From contig JAUHWE010000190.1 in the NCBI GenBank assembly GCA_030424825.1, positions 1 to 7,869 on the forward strand: a DNA stretch of 7,869 nt. Direction: 5' to 3'. Shown here in pieces: positions 1-6,849 of this stretch (position 1 is the first letter of the stretch; each line of letters begins with the position of its first letter). The stretch is from Verrucomicrobiia bacterium (lineage in GTDB: Bacteria; Verrucomicrobiota; Verrucomicrobiia; Opitutales; Opitutaceae). The translations under genes and the position numbers were made by a program. The notes under the pieces were generated by a model, which searched no databases, was not told the DNA's origin, and saw only the letters and a program-made list of their open reading frames with translations.

Positions 1-1
1 C

Positions 2-181
2 CTAAGCAACTTTAAACAGTATCAAGAATTCTATAGTTGCTCTGACAAGCGGGAATGCCGCTTCGAAAAAGTGAAAGGCCATCAGGCTAGGTCCAAGAAA
101 GGGCCGATCGAACAAATCTTCACCCAAGTAGATCGCGCCGCGAGAGCAGCGTTGCGAACCTTTCGCATGGAATCGTCTTGA
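2..181 (+). CDS. Possible C-terminal tail of an unidentified protein, entering from the left edge
   Basis: A plus-strand frame is open from the window edge to a TGA at 179-181, giving 59 residues and no start inside the window. The product is hydrophilic and basic, with an R/K/Q-rich stretch, two cysteines in SCSDKREC, and an Ala/Arg helix-like end (QVDRAARAALRTFR). I do not recognise a family. In favour: the layout would be a normal convergent pair, with this gene ending at 181, the efflux operon ending at 393 from the other side, and a large inverted repeat between them. Against: an open frame of about 60 codons is not rare by chance at this base composition. The opposite strand is also open over 2-217 (71 codons from an ATG), with no ribosome binding site that I could see. 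Treat as tentative. Confidence 0.3.
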   Translation, partial: LSNFKQYQEFYSCSDKRECRFEKVKGHQARSKKGPIEQIFTQVDRAARAALRTFRMESS

Positions 182-218
182 GCACGTCATGCGCGTGGCA
201 AATTGGCAGAACGTCACT

Positions 219-381
219 CCAAGGTAGCGGTCGATCTCCGAGCGCCCATTTAAAGTAGAACAGGCATCCTGCCTGTTTATTGTTAGTTGAAAGAGATTGT
301 TGATTCGACTCCCCCTAGGATCGATGAGAAGCCCGTGCTACACCATTGTTGTGGGCGCTCGGAGATCGCCCGCTACCTTGG
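219..381. repeat. Long inverted-repeat element (30-bp arms) between convergent genes
   Basis: The left arm at 219-248 and the right arm at 352-381 are reverse complements at 29 of 30 positions; the only mismatch is T231. The arms start with CCAAGGTAGCGG on the outer side and end with GAGCGCCCA on the inner side. The 103-nt interior carries its own perfect hairpin at 259-277. No clear target-site duplication flanks the arms. The right arm lies 11 bp beyond the TolC-like stop codon, so a transcript leaving the operon would read into the fold. The element could be an intergenic palindromic repeat of the genome, a MITE-like remnant, or a bidirectional transcript end. The near-identity of the arms is seen directly; the role is inference. 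Confidence 0.85.
259..277. repeat. Perfect 8-bp hairpin inside the 219-381 element
   Basis: AACAGGCA (259-266) and TGCCTGTT (270-277) are perfect complements around a TCC loop. On the plus strand the stem is followed by TATTGTT, which is only weakly T-rich, so it is a poor canonical rho-independent terminator in either direction. It could still contribute to transcript ending between the two convergent units. From memory, ACAGGCATCCTGCCTGT-type palindromes occur as dispersed repeats in some environmental bacteria; this was not checked. Confidence 0.6.
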
Positions 382-392
382 AAAGCAGTGAT

Positions 393-1844
393 CTACTCCG
401 TCCCGACCGACACCGGCTTCCCTTCGCCCATGGCCCTTCGGAGATTGGCAACGGCTATTATGTGACGATAATTTGCCTCTAGGCGATTCGTCCTGGATTC
501 GGTTAAGGCAAACCGGGCTTCAAACACATCAAGCTGGTTTATCGCTCCCGCATCGTAGCGGCTATCCGCCAGTCGAAGCGCTTCCTCGGCTTGCTCGACT
601 GCCTTGGCCGCAGCATTCACCAACTCTTCAGCCTCCTGGAGTTCCGACATTGCTTGGCGCACCTCAACCTCTATTGCTAAGCGGAGAGATTCTCGCTCAA
701 TCCGAGATTGCTCGAGCTGCGAACGAGCTTGACGCACCCGCCCCTTACGGGCGGCCCCGTCGAAAATGTCCCAAGTCGCGACCACACCGACCGTCCAGCC
801 TTCTGGTCCGTCATCGAAAGAGTCTGAAAAATTACTCTTCCGTTTTCCATAGCTCCCAATCAAGTCAACGCTGGGACGGTAGTCCGAACGGGCGATTTCC
901 AAACCCGCATCGCGGGCCTCTTCAATCAAACGAAGACGCTCGAGCTCAGATCGATTCGATAAGGCCAAATCTAGGCAATCCGCTAACTCGTAAGAAACCG
1001 GCTGGTACTCCAACTCTCCCAAAAACTCCGGGATCTTCTCCAAATTATTGGAATCGCGGCGGTAGTTTCCGTAACCAATGCTTTGACGTAATTGGTCTAT
1101 GGCGACACGGAATGCACTGCGACGGCGAATCAAAGCAGGTCTCGCATTGGCCAACAAAACTTCCGCCCGCAACACCTCAAAGTCGGAAACGGAACCGGCA
1201 TTCAGTCTATTCTTGGCATCTTCCAGCGTTTCTTGCAGCAATTCGACATTCTGCTCTTCCACCCCAATCTGGTCACGAGCCAGCAACGTACCATAGTACC
1301 GCGTCGTGACTTCCAACAGGGCGTCCATAATTGTGCTTTCGAGAAAGAGCCGCACCGATTCCCTCGTCAAATCCTGAGCTTTCAATGCTGCCTTAATACC
1401 GCCCCCCTGGTAGATAGCTTGACGCAGATTGAGGCTGATTCCCCAGGTGTTATCGCTAGCGATTCCAAATCCTTCTATCACTTCGCTCAAACCTTCATCC
1501 AATCTCTGGTAGTCAGCGTCCAAAGTAAGAGTGGGTCGCGTCCGAGCTTTCACTTCGACGATGATTCCTTCCTGCTCCTCTATTTGCTCGATGGCTCGAC
1601 GAATATTGAAGTTATTCTCCAAGGCAAATCCGAGTGCCGTATCCAAATCAAAGGTATCTGGTACTTCAGGCGGTAGTTCTTCTTGGGCGCTCGCAGTATT
1701 GTTCAAAAATGCGGATATCAAAATGCCAAATTGTAGGGCCAGCGCTGGCGCTGTGCCGCGTATCGCCAAAATACCCATCAAACGCGGCACAGCGCAAGCG
1801 CTTGCCCTACGAATTCTGGAGAAAGTCATTTTCGCTAATCTCAT
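393..1844 (-). CDS. TolC-like outer-membrane channel protein of an RND efflux system, with an in-frame palindromic element in its signal peptide
   Basis: A 483-residue outer-membrane factor, expected to form the trimeric beta-barrel/alpha-barrel exit duct for the pump encoded just upstream. The two OEP repeats are visible: about 66-260 with QAIYQGGG (142-149) and RLNAGSVSDFEVLRAEV (213-229), and about 285-475 with WDIFDGA (358-364) and SRYDAGAINQLDVFEAR (428-444). Long heptad-like helices lie between them. The ATG at 1842-1844 overlaps the pump's TGA (ATGA) and has a GGAGG at 1852-1856, which fixes the start. The likely export signal ends ASA-53|Q, with a hydrophobic core at 39-47. Residues 12-38 are encoded by a 78-bp inverted repeat (1733-1810). 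Without it the signal peptide would be about 27 residues, a normal length. Whether the lengthened signal still exports well cannot be judged here. Substrates are unknown. Confidence 0.93.
   Translation of the reverse strand: MRLAKMTFSRIRRASACAVPRLMGILAIRGTAPALALQFGILISAFLNNTASAQEELPPEVPDTFDLDTALGFALENNFNIRRAIEQIEEQEGIIVEVKARTRPTLTLDADYQRLDEGLSEVIEGFGIASDNTWGISLNLRQAIYQGGGIKAALKAQDLTRESVRLFLESTIMDALLEVTTRYYGTLLARDQIGVEEQNVELLQETLEDAKNRLNAGSVSDFEVLRAEVLLANARPALIRRRSAFRVAIDQLRQSIGYGNYRRDSNNLEKIPEFLGELEYQPVSYELADCLDLALSNRSELERLRLIEEARDAGLEIARSDYRPSVDLIGSYGKRKSNFSDSFDDGPEGWTVGVVATWDIFDGAARKGRVRQARSQLEQSRIERESLRLAIEVEVRQAMSELQEAEELVNAAAKAVEQAEEALRLADSRYDAGAINQLDVFEARFALTESRTNRLEANYRHIIAVANLRRAMGEGKPVSVGTE
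1733..1810. repeat. 78-bp palindromic element inserted in frame in the TolC-like gene
   Basis: The arms at 1733-1760 and 1783-1810 are 28 bp each, reverse-complementary at 26 of 28 positions, around a 22-nt loop. Each arm contains a smaller palindrome: CCAGCGCTGG in the left arm and, read in the same orientation, CAAGCGCTTG in the right. The two arm differences are the symmetrical partners of that inner palindrome, so pairing is kept within each arm. The 78-nt length is 26 codons with no stop in the gene's frame. AATT occurs immediately left (1729-1732) and one base to the right (1812-1815). This may be a 4-bp target duplication or simply an extension of the palindrome; I cannot distinguish the two. 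Confidence 0.88.
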
Positions 1845-4800
1845 GCCGATACCTCCACGTTGTCATTCTGATGATTCTTGGCTAGCAACATGTAAAGCGA
1901 TGGGACGATAAACAGCGTGAAGAGTGTCCCAATCGCCATTCCTCCGACTAGGACCAAGCCGATCGAATTTCGTGCCGCAGCACCCGCCCCGGTTACAAAC
2001 ACTAGCATCATATGGCCGAAGATGGTAGCCGCCGAGGTCATTAGAATAGGTCTCAACCGCGTCGCAGCCGCCTCGCTGGCCGCTTTCAACTTACTCCGTC
2101 CTCGTATCTGCAATACATTAGCGAACTCGACAATGAGAATGCTGTTCTTTGTCACCAATCCCAGTAAAGTGATCATCCCAACCTGCGAATAGATATTCCA
2201 GGAAGTCGTCCATCCCCAAGTCCAGTGCGGGGTCCATGGGTCGCCGGGAGCACGCAGGGCAGTAAACAGCAATGCTCCAAACATACCCAACGGCACGGAA
2301 CCGAGAATAATAATCAGCGGATCTCTGAAAGAGTTAAACTGCGCGGCAAGGACTAGAAATACCAATACCAACGCCAACATCAGCATCGGGAAGAAGCTGC
2401 TCCCTTCTTTTCGCAATTGACGCGACTCTCCCGCGTAGTCGATCGCGTAACCACTCGGCAACACCTTGGCGGATTCTTCTTCCAAAACCTTTAACGCCGT
2501 ATCCAAAGGAGCCATCGCAATACCAGATATCTTGACGGAATTCAGCTGATTGAATCGGTTCAAGCTCCGCGGCTTAACCGAGTTCTCTATCGTCGCAAAA
2601 CTTGAAAGCGGCACTAGATTGCCACCCGGACCTCTAACGTACATGTCGACGAGGTCTTCAGGGGCGAGTCGACCCGTACGCTTCACCTGAGGGATCACTT
2701 TGTAACTGCGGCCGTCGATGGAAAACCGGTTCACGTAATTTCCTCCGAGCAAGACACTCAAATCGTTTCCAACCTCGGACAAATTCATGCCCAACGCCGC
2801 TACTTTATCCCGATCGAAAATGATCTTGGACTGTGGCTCGTCGATTTTCACATCCAGTTCCGGCGGAAAGGCGAAGAGCCCCGTTGCGGCAGCGTTGTTC
2901 GCGACCTGACGCGCCAACGCCGCTATTTGCTCCGTTTCAGCGGTTGAGGATATGATGTATTCTACCGGAAAATTGCTGCCTCCTGGAAGCGCTGGTGGAA
3001 GTACAGGGAAAAGGGTGATTCCCGGCACTCCTCCCAATTGGGGAATGATGCTTTGTCGAATATCGATAATGTGCCGCTCTCGCTCGCCCCAAGGCTCCAC
3101 GATCATCCCCCCAAAACCACCCGTGGGAAAAGTTATCTGGAAAGAGTAGTCGTATTCTGGAGTCGACGCGAAAACTTCCTGTACCTGCTCTGCGAAATGG
3201 GACGATTGCTCAATCGTAGCATTTGAGGAAGTGCTCAGAAGTCCGAAAATGATTCCCTGGTCTTCAGTGGGGGCCAACTCCGTCGACATTGATGACAAGA
3301 TGTAAAGCGGGGCAACCAACAAGGTCAGGAATCCCCACAACAAATACATCGCCGGCCTCGCCTTTAGCGTGCCCTCGATAATCTTCCGATAACGCTCGCG
3401 CAGTCGATCGAAAAAGTGGTTCACGAAACCTCTGAATCCAGTCTCTTCACCTTTTGCCTTCAAAACTTTTGAGGCCATCATGGGCGAAAGCGTCAGTGCC
3501 ACAAAACTGGATACAATGACCGCCCCAGCCAGTGTAATCGTAAATTCCCGAAAAAGCGACCCCGTCAGCCCCCCTTGAAACGCAATCGGTGCGTATACTG
3601 CAGCCAGAGTAATCGTGGTTGCAATAATGGGACCCACCAGTTCACGGGCTCCCAGCAGTGCCGACTCCATTGGAGAATGACCATCGCGAAGATAGCGCTC
3701 GACGTTCTCAACGACGACAATTGCATCGTCCACCACTAGCCCCACCGCCAAGACAATCGCCAGAAGTGTCAGCAGGTTGATACTGAAGCCAAAGACCTGC
3801 ATCAGGAAAATCCCTCCGATCAAAGAGACCGGAATGGCCACTACCGGCACGAGGACCGATCGGATGGATCCGAGAAAGAGGAAAATCACCACCACGACGA
3901 TCAACAGAGTTTCGGACAAGGTCGTGATAACCTCCTTCAAAGCGTTGTCTATGTATTCGGTCGCATCATACGCCACGCCTCCCTCAAATCCAACCGGAAA
4001 GCGATCCTGCATCGCATCGACCTGCTCCCGGACGCGTTTGATCACGTCGAGCGAATTGGCAGAGGGCATGACCCAAACGCCCATAAAGACGGCTTGCTCC
4101 CCTCCAAATCGAACATCCGCATCGTAGCTCTCAGCACCTAACTCGACATCAGCAACATCGGCCAAGCGAATAATCTGATCGTTGTCCTCCCGTAATACCA
4201 AATTCTGAAATTCCGCTACTGATGTGAGATTCGCGTTCGAACTGAGACTGAATTGCTCGTAGCTCCCTTTCGTTTTACCAACCGCCGCCAGCACGTTGTT
4301 CGACGCGAGGGCGCCTCGAACCTCTGTCGCGCTTATGTTGAAGGCGGCTAGCCTTTCCGGCCTCAGCCAAACGCGAACGGCGAACGTGCGAGCGCCCAGT
4401 ATATCCGCTCTCTGCACGCCTTTGACTGCGGTTAGTGCAGGCTGCACCACACGCGTCAAATAGTCCGTCACTTCGTTTCGTTCCAGATTGGTAGACCTGA
4501 AACTCAAGTACATCGAAGCGAATTGCGTATCCGCTGTTTCGATATTGATTATCGGCACCTCCGCTTCAGGCGGCAAGTCACCCCTGACTTGATCCACTTT
4601 TGAGGAAATCTCCGCGAGCACCTTGATGGCGTCTGCATTGAGCTTCAGCCGAACCGATATTGTCGAGAGACTTTGCACGCTACTGGATTCGATGTAGTCA
4701 ATTCCGTCCGCTGCGGCGATCACGCGCTCCAGAGGCGTGGTTACGAATCCCTTAACGAGGTCCGCGTCGGCCCCAATATAGACCGTTGTGACCGTCACGA

Positions 4801-4966
4801 GCGCATTTTCGCTCTGCGGATACTGGCGAACCGTAAAACCACCCGATCCGGAAGTCGCATTGTAGATCGCCTGCCCGCCCGCAATGATAATGATGAGATT
4901 CACCACAATTGCCAAGACCGGCCGCCGAATAAAGATGTCCGTAATGGATTTCATAGTTTCGCTCAT
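1841..4966 (-). CDS. RND multidrug efflux pump, inner-membrane permease (HAE1/AcrB-like)
   Basis: A 1041-residue proton-driven antiporter, full length for the AcrB/MexB type. It takes substrates from the inner membrane or periplasm and passes them to the TolC-like channel. It opens with the family-typical FIRRP (12-16) and TM1 (about 17-35). A first porter region follows (36-350), then TM2-6 (352-498), TM7 (541-560), a second porter region (561-857) and TM8-12 (858-1027). The proton-relay aspartates are present as D413-D414 in VGLVVDDAIVVVEN, and the partner lysine as K940 in LVTKNSILIVEFAN, so the pump should be active. The start is uncertain between M1 and M5 (4954), because neither has a clear ribosome binding site. 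The loop between TM9 and TM10 is about 14 residues longer than in AcrB and rich in tryptophan. The gene sits 23 nt after the adaptor and overlaps the channel gene by 4 nt. Substrate cannot be told from sequence. Confidence 0.96.
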   Translation of the reverse strand: MSETMKSITDIFIRRPVLAIVVNLIIIIAGGQAIYNATSGSGGFTVRQYPQSENALVTVTTVYIGADADLVKGFVTTPLERVIAAADGIDYIESSSVQSLSTISVRLKLNADAIKVLAEISSKVDQVRGDLPPEAEVPIINIETADTQFASMYLSFRSTNLERNEVTDYLTRVVQPALTAVKGVQRADILGARTFAVRVWLRPERLAAFNISATEVRGALASNNVLAAVGKTKGSYEQFSLSSNANLTSVAEFQNLVLREDNDQIIRLADVADVELGAESYDADVRFGGEQAVFMGVWVMPSANSLDVIKRVREQVDAMQDRFPVGFEGGVAYDATEYIDNALKEVITTLSETLLIVVVVIFLFLGSIRSVLVPVVAIPVSLIGGIFLMQVFGFSINLLTLLAIVLAVGLVVDDAIVVVENVERYLRDGHSPMESALLGARELVGPIIATTITLAAVYAPIAFQGGLTGSLFREFTITLAGAVIVSSFVALTLSPMMASKVLKAKGEETGFRGFVNHFFDRLRERYRKIIEGTLKARPAMYLLWGFLTLLVAPLYILSSMSTELAPTEDQGIIFGLLSTSSNATIEQSSHFAEQVQEVFASTPEYDYSFQITFPTGGFGGMIVEPWGERERHIIDIRQSIIPQLGGVPGITLFPVLPPALPGGSNFPVEYIISSTAETEQIAALARQVANNAAATGLFAFPPELDVKIDEPQSKIIFDRDKVAALGMNLSEVGNDLSVLLGGNYVNRFSIDGRSYKVIPQVKRTGRLAPEDLVDMYVRGPGGNLVPLSSFATIENSVKPRSLNRFNQLNSVKISGIAMAPLDTALKVLEEESAKVLPSGYAIDYAGESRQLRKEGSSFFPMLMLALVLVFLVLAAQFNSFRDPLIIILGSVPLGMFGALLFTALRAPGDPWTPHWTWGWTTSWNIYSQVGMITLLGLVTKNSILIVEFANVLQIRGRSKLKAASEAAATRLRPILMTSAATIFGHMMLVFVTGAGAAARNSIGLVLVGGMAIGTLFTLFIVPSLYMLLAKNHQNDNVEVSA
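1852..1856 (-). promoter_or_regulatory. Shine-Dalgarno GGAGG of the TolC-like gene
   Basis: GGAGG on the minus strand lies 7 nt before the ATG at 1842-1844, inside the last codons of the pump gene (the Val-Glu-Val of its C-terminus). Together with the ATGA stop/start overlap it settles the start of the channel gene and implies translational coupling to the pump. It is the strongest ribosome binding site of the three in the operon. Confidence 0.8.
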
Positions 4967-4994
4967 ACCAATATTTCGTTAGATCGAAACTATG
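4952..4994 (-). promoter_or_regulatory. Inverted repeat spanning the adaptor-pump junction
   Basis: CATAGTTTCG (4952-4961) and CGAAACTATG (4985-4994) are perfect 10-bp complements separated by 23 nt. In the mRNA the adaptor stop codon lies in one arm, the first pump ATG (4964-4966) in the loop, and the second candidate pump ATG (codon 5, 4952-4954) in the other arm. The pump has no obvious Shine-Dalgarno sequence, so such a fold could influence which start is used or how strongly. A 10-bp match at this spacing can also occur by chance in a window this size. The pairing is seen directly; a role is inference. Confidence 0.35.
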
Positions 4995-6090
4995 CGTCGG
5001 CTGGAGTAGGATTGAGAGAGACGGGCAACGCTTTCGAGTTGTCCACGACTACGGAACGCCCATTGAAAAGCTTGAACGCTCCTGCGGTGACAATCTCCTC
5101 ACCCGCAGCCACTCCTTCAACAATAGAGACGTAGTCTCCTTTAGTTTGCCCGATTTTGACAAAACGCTGCTCCACCGTTTTTCCTTGGTCGGAATTCTTA
5201 ATCACGAAAACGGTGTTACCGAAGGCTTGGTAATAGACCGCAGTTCCCGGAACCGCAACGACTGTCGTAGATTCGGGCTGCACCACTTCTACGTTAGCGA
5301 ACATGCCGGGCACGAGTAAGCCATCCTTGTTGCTGAGAGCGCCGCGAATGCGGAACATCCGGTTGCTTAGGTTCAGTTCAGGATCAATGGCCTCAACCAC
5401 CCCTGAAAATGTTTTATCGGGATACGTATCGATCGTCAGTCGCAGCTGATAACCGCTCTTGACTTTACTCAACTGCTGCTGCGGCAGGGAAAAATCGACA
5501 TACATCGGATCGACCGATTGCAGCGACACGACGGGCGAGCCTGGATTGATGTACTCTCCCAAGTCAATTTGCCGAATGCCCAAACGGCCGGAGAATGGAG
5601 CCCGAATCACCTTCTTCTCAAGCTGGGCCTGAATCTGCGAAAGCGCTGCTTTCGCCTCCTTGGCCCGCGCTTCGGCCGTGTCCAACTCGGATTGGGCAAC
5701 CGAGCGGCTGGCCCGGAGCTCCTTCGCTCGCTTTAAATTGACCTCGGCAAGCTCCGCAGAAGCGACGGCCGACTCCAACTGGGCCGTCTCCGCAGAGGTG
5801 TCGAGTTCGAACAGCAAGTCTCCTTTCTCCACATTCTGCCCCGATTCGAAGTGGATCTCAGAAATCGTGCCGGAAACCTCAGCGGAAAGCGTCACCCCTC
5901 GCGAGGCTCTCATCGTCCCTACTGCACTCACGGTATTTTCCCAAACCATCTCCTCGGCAACCCCGGAGGAAATCGACTCGGGGGGCATGACAAATGGCGG
6001 GGGCGGCGCAAACTGCGGTCCCTTAACTAGAACGATCCCGCCGAGAATCGCTATAATCACCACAATGACGATTAAAAATGTCTTCCACAT
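4990..6090 (-). CDS. Periplasmic adaptor (membrane fusion protein) of the RND efflux system
   Basis: A 366-residue AcrA/HlyD-type adaptor linking the RND pump to the TolC-like channel. It starts MWKTFLIVIVV, giving an N-terminal membrane anchor at about 3-22 with no lipobox cysteine. A proline-rich spacer (PPPP at 29-32) follows. Next come the first lipoyl half (about 69-97, GTISEIHFESGQNVEKGD), an Ala/Glu/Lys-rich coiled-coil hairpin (about 99-160), and the second lipoyl half (about 161-191, RAPFSGRLGIRQIDLGEYI). A beta-barrel (about 192-274) and a membrane-proximal domain end the protein. I chose the ATG at 6088-6090, which has AAGG four bases upstream (6095-6098) and begins right at the membrane helix. 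The frame extends to a GTG at 6136-6138, but that adds a charged 16-residue leader without a visible ribosome binding site. It is the first gene of the operon. Confidence 0.93.
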   Translation of the reverse strand: MWKTFLIVIVVIIAILGGIVLVKGPQFAPPPPFVMPPESISSGVAEEMVWENTVSAVGTMRASRGVTLSAEVSGTISEIHFESGQNVEKGDLLFELDTSAETAQLESAVASAELAEVNLKRAKELRASRSVAQSELDTAEARAKEAKAALSQIQAQLEKKVIRAPFSGRLGIRQIDLGEYINPGSPVVSLQSVDPMYVDFSLPQQQLSKVKSGYQLRLTIDTYPDKTFSGVVEAIDPELNLSNRMFRIRGALSNKDGLLVPGMFANVEVVQPESTTVVAVPGTAVYYQAFGNTVFVIKNSDQGKTVEQRFVKIGQTKGDYVSIVEGVAAGEEIVTAGAFKLFNGRSVVVDNSKALPVSLNPTPADA

Positions 6091-6170
6091 GATACCTTGA
6101 ATGTAATTGGATTTCTTCCTTCCCGAAAATTTTCCCACTCTGATGAGTCAGATTCCAGACGAGCACGACA

Positions 6171-6191
6171 CGATGACCGACAAAGTCATCG
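6171..6191. promoter_or_regulatory. Candidate operator dyad upstream of the efflux operon
   Basis: CGATGAC (6171-6177) and GTCATCG (6185-6191) are perfect 7-bp complements with a 7-nt spacer. They lie about 80-100 bp upstream of the adaptor ATG. RND operons are commonly repressed by dimeric regulators such as TetR or MarR types that bind dyads in this position. No regulator gene lies in the window, and the dyad is short enough to arise by chance. Confidence 0.25.
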
Positions 6192-6777
6192 AGCAATCCC
6201 CACTTTTCTCATCCATATGAATAGAGCCCGAGAGATAGAGCCAAGCGCAAAAACGCAATAGTTTGGCACACCTCCCTTCTTTAACGAACACCAAGCTCCA
6301 AAGCAGCCCTTCCATGAAGGCACTCCTATTCTTCGCGAACAGGTTCACTGCACTTACCCTTCTCACCCCAAATACCGCCCTTTCGACAAGAGCCATAGCC
6401 CCTGGGAGTCTCATCGAAAACCATAAATCGATTACCAGAGACTGGCCGATTGAACAGAAATAAAGACGATCGCTTCATCGTTCTCGCAATCAACTCAAGA
6501 TCCAAAAGCAGTCCAATTTGAAAACCTTCCGCTCCTCCGCTGTCCTAAAGGAGATCACCGGCAAGATAGCAGCCCACGAAAGCATATTCATTCCAGAGCT
6601 CAAAAGCGCAAATAATTTCCAAATGTATCCATCTTCTTAAACTCTTACTGAGCCCAATACCAGAGTCTGCTCATTCACGGTGAAAAGTGCTTCCCCATTC
6701 TTTAAGGCAAACGGAGAACTTTGAATACGTTTTCAAAATAGCCCATAAGCCATTTCGTCTATTTTTAATAGTGAAGA

Positions 6778-6800
6778 GCTAGGAAATGCAACTTCCTAGC
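6778..6800 (-). terminator. Hairpin downstream of the sulfatase remnant, possible terminator
   Basis: GCTAGGAA (6778-6785) and TTCCTAGC (6793-6800) form a perfect 8-bp stem around a 7-nt loop. On the minus strand it begins about 43 nt after the sulfatase stop codon. The RNA beyond the stem reads TCTTCACTATT, only moderately T-rich, so it is a weak intrinsic terminator candidate. Its position between the sulfatase remnant and the efflux operon fits separation of two transcription units. Confidence 0.45.
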
Positions 6801-6820
6801 CCATTGTACGACATGGACTC

Positions 6821-6849
6821 TTCTAGTTTTTCACTTTACAGAACTAGAA
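6821..6849 (-). repeat. Hairpin overlapping the sulfatase stop codon
   Basis: TTCTAGTT (6821-6828) and AACTAGAA (6842-6849) are perfect 8-bp complements with a 13-nt loop. The sulfatase TAG stop (6844-6846) lies within the right arm. The stem is AT-rich and therefore weak. With the stronger hairpin at 6778-6800 it forms a tandem pair at the gene's 3' end, which may protect or end the transcript, or may be coincidental. Confidence 0.4.

Larger units (their letters stand above)
6091..6843. other. Gene-poor intergenic stretch upstream of the efflux operon
   Basis: About 750 bp with no gene I can support. The base composition becomes clearly AT-richer toward the right; 6721-6780 is about one-third G+C. 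Short frames exist: minus strand 6148-6414 (88 codons), minus strand 6326-6478, and plus strand 6263-6463. None has a convincing ribosome binding site or a recognisable motif. The stretch should contain the efflux operon promoter, since the adaptor is its first gene, but I found no persuasive -35/-10 pair. Small dyads are listed separately. Confidence 0.6.

Noticed and set aside
2..217. Minus-strand 71-codon frame at the left edge
   Set aside because: No ribosome binding site or recognised motif. It runs antisense to the slightly more protein-like plus-strand frame. If real it would be a separate small gene 176 bp beyond the operon end, for which there is no support.
473..1309. Plus-strand 278-codon frame opposite the TolC-like gene
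   Set aside because: Shadow of the channel gene. The minus-strand frame has clear OEP motifs, while the plus-strand product is Pro/Ser/Arg-rich with no family features.
6136..6138. GTG as the adaptor start, giving 382 residues
   Set aside because: No ribosome binding site is seen. The ATG at 6088-6090 has an AAGG upstream and places the membrane anchor at the N-terminus as expected.
6148..6414. Minus-strand 88-codon frame upstream of the efflux operon
   Set aside because: No Shine-Dalgarno sequence before its ATG, no recognisable motif and no similarity to known efflux regulators that I can see. It is probably chance in intergenic DNA.
6326..6478. Minus-strand frame of 50 residues beginning MKRSSLFLF
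   Set aside because: Only a weak GAGA-like upstream sequence, unusual composition and no family. It overlaps another equally unsupported frame.
6637..6732. Short minus-strand stretch reading SSPFALKNGEALFTVN, resembling the tail of a beta-propeller-type protein
   Set aside because: Only 31 codons between stops, no start and no upstream continuation in another frame. The resemblance is too slight to call a pseudogene.
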